The notes under the pieces are model-generated. The model ran no database searches, was not told where the DNA came from, and was given only the letters and a program-made list of their open reading frames with translations. The position numbers were made by a program, and so were the translations under genes. 23,166 nt of DNA from the NCBI GenBank assembly GCA_958426095.1, contig CATZYB010000014.1, positions 1 to 23,166 of the forward strand, written 5' to 3'. This DNA is from an uncultured Lachnospiraceae bacterium (GTDB taxonomy: Bacteria; Bacillota; Clostridia; Lachnospirales; Lachnospiraceae). Shown here piece by piece: positions 23,101-23,166 of this stretch; position 1 is the first letter of the stretch; every line of letters starts with the position of its first letter.

Positions 23101-23166
23101 CATAAAATACATTATAGTTACTGCTGTCCGCTCCGGCCGTCATCGGCTTTCCGGTATCTTCATCCA
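20159..23166 (-). CDS. Large wall-anchored surface protein, N-terminus off the right edge (β-helix, FN3-like, Cys/His repeats, sorting signal)
   Basis: The frame is open to the right edge, so at least the last 1,000 residues are visible and the true start is outside; the ATG at 23143 is internal. From N to C there is a Gly/Ser/Val-rich region with repeated strand-turn units like parallel β-helix carbohydrate-binding/adhesin proteins (about 22010–23166). A mixed β domain follows (about 21560–21950), then an FN3-like domain (about 21285–21550, SPDTTYYFWAMV). A Cys/His-rich region with three GGTAxC…CxxC units comes next (about 20545–21285), then a GPEETE hexapeptide stalk (20315–20518). The C-terminus has APGTG, a hydrophobic helix and HWKRK, which resembles a sortase signal. 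Probable role is adhesion or glycan binding at the cell surface; the ligand is unknown. Confidence 0.85.
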   Translation of the reverse strand, partial: DEDTGKPMTAGADSSNYNVFYDPSAQTLTLRNAGLKSAVYVPGGTIVKLIGENLSGTEENAVSCGIQVMDSQNGSSLTVEGPGSISMYTFNEGIVNTQADGDIIISGGADISIANTQSTAVYSQYGGVTISGAKVTVTSDDSVTSGSSGIGGGKDLVIDGDAWVKVNRAVSFTGKITIAGGSDSNTYVDVDNSGGIAINGGEGIEVTEGAVVEATGTTGLNSFGGSVEIAGNVTATATKEGSAAVSVGQGSGSTGSMYVSGALNASGYVGMGVNGSGDIVIDGGSVKINSELIGIYPNGGGNVEIKNGAEVIAEGPESQGIYSANGKTKISDSTVEVTVGGYSFYTYQPVLTYTDDRYMVYAGESEEGAALVDHADLTNEVFNSRYVKICPGESQETPPDQPTYDDLSNGDSDHTYIGVNLECVEEGAACYSSELTVFENKDGRNGYTLGEVTWDAASGRWYCDVTIEAADYISYYSGTSQGNYTAHELAQGEEASGAVRFWYMEEYAREGKNPWRTEDGYGGTQRQVTFKLVHTKIPRTITCNTVNVTENSVELSAQVSQLADEWEVIYYAMSENADADPDDLKFSFFSMFDGLSPDTTYYFWAMVRQDNQTGLQKAVSQPLAVTTGHAHVWDTAWSSDETSHWHECTTGSCTLTENSEKSGYGFHSGGTATCTERAVCEICDVEYGEKDVNNHTGSEVWKTTESGHTKMYSCCQAVIEAETDHIWENGACTVCGYPCDHTGGTATCSQLAVCEICNSLYGDYDPDNHKAENEWLHEDGKHYHRCEYGCDTHLDEAECSGGTAFCTKRAVCEVCGSEYGEKDMNNHTGTVSWITTGATHTRVYDCCGTVIEAEENHVWENGVCVECGFVKEAEEVPETGTKGPEETEGPEETEGPEETKGPEQTEGPEETKGPEQTEGPEETEGPEETKKPEETEEPDETKKPDETTKPTASGGSQNGGAVKNTDAPGTGDSVDILLGSVILLMAGIVMIGLCIFHWKRK
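20252..20266 (-). other. Non-canonical sortase motif APGTG
   Basis: Codes for Ala-Pro-Gly-Thr-Gly followed by Asp-Ser, then about 20 hydrophobic residues and a basic end (HWKRK). The layout matches a cell-wall sorting signal of the xPxTG type used by some Clostridia rather than LPXTG. The cognate sortase is not in the window. Confidence 0.6.
20315..20518 (-). repeat. 18-base tandem repeat encoding about 11 GPEETE-type hexapeptides
   Basis: Eleven consecutive six-residue units of the form (G/K/E)-P-(E/D)-(E/Q)-T-(E/K/T) plus a final Lys-Pro. The GPEETE/GPEQTE copies at the N-terminal side are most alike, while the KP(E/D)ET copies near the wall anchor are more diverged. This is a Pro/Glu-rich extended stalk; the 18-base period keeps the frame, so copy-number change would alter stalk length without a frameshift. 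Confidence 0.9.
20545..21285 (-). repeat. Cys/His-rich repeat region of the surface protein
   Basis: Three units with the pattern GGTAxC-x5-C-x2-C-x4-YG are seen at about 21095–21170, 20865–20940 and 20690–20765. Between them are NNH/DNH motifs, adjacent Cys-Cys pairs (SCCQ, DCCG) and H-x-WENGxCxxCG closings. Units one and three share short stretches of DNA identity but have clearly diverged. The regular Cys and His spacing suggests metal binding or disulfides. Similar repeats occur in many clostridial surface proteins; this is recalled, not checked. Confidence 0.75.

Overview
The window is compact, mostly coding DNA of moderate GC content. It reads as chromosome of a low-GC Gram-positive anaerobe of the class Clostridia, most likely Lachnospiraceae. 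The evidence is strong AGGAGG-type ribosome binding sites, SpoVG and NiaR homologues, a GlgC/GlgD pair, a spoVG–pth–mfd gene order related to that of Bacillus, and a Cys-rich wall-anchored surface protein. The taxonomic placement is inference. I see no rRNA, tRNA, CRISPR array, insertion sequence or prophage gene.

Layout from left to right. (1) Positions 1–2255, minus strand: niaR (niacin-responsive repressor), an orphan PTS EIIC-like permease, a three-helix membrane protein and the first bases of a further gene form a tight operon behind one good promoter that carries inverted repeats. (2) 2279–4303, plus strand: a 90-residue unknown protein, a Na+/Ca2+ exchanger-family antiporter and a membrane-anchored CE4 deacetylase-like protein whose catalytic motifs are altered. 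It ends one base from the convergent trkH. (3) 4305–7978, minus strand: purine nucleoside phosphorylase, then trkA and trkH (K+ uptake). (4) 8026–9417: homoserine dehydrogenase with its own promoter and terminator. (5) 9453–10139: a DUF554 membrane protein. (6) 10187–15656, minus strand: pth–mfd–foldase lipoprotein, with a promoter in front and a hairpin terminator behind. (7) 15689–18509, minus strand: glgC–glgD–spoVG, from a strong extended –10 promoter to a strong terminator. (8) 18600–20140, plus strand: murC, divergent from glgC. (9) 20159–23166, minus strand: the C-terminal 1,000 or so residues of a large surface protein whose start lies off the right edge.

Most of the genes are housekeeping: translation quality control (pth), transcription-coupled repair (mfd), extracytoplasmic folding (PrsA-like), glycogen precursor synthesis (glgCD), peptidoglycan precursor synthesis (murC), K+ homeostasis (trkAH), purine salvage (pnp), threonine/methionine synthesis (hom) and niacin control (niaR). 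The less ordinary items are the niaR-linked orphan EIIC operon, the CE4 homologue with a substituted active site, the coupling of spoVG to glgCD, the dyads in the glgC/murC intergenic region, and the mosaic surface protein. I found no clear sign of a wholly new multi-gene system. The niaR operon is the best candidate for undescribed function.
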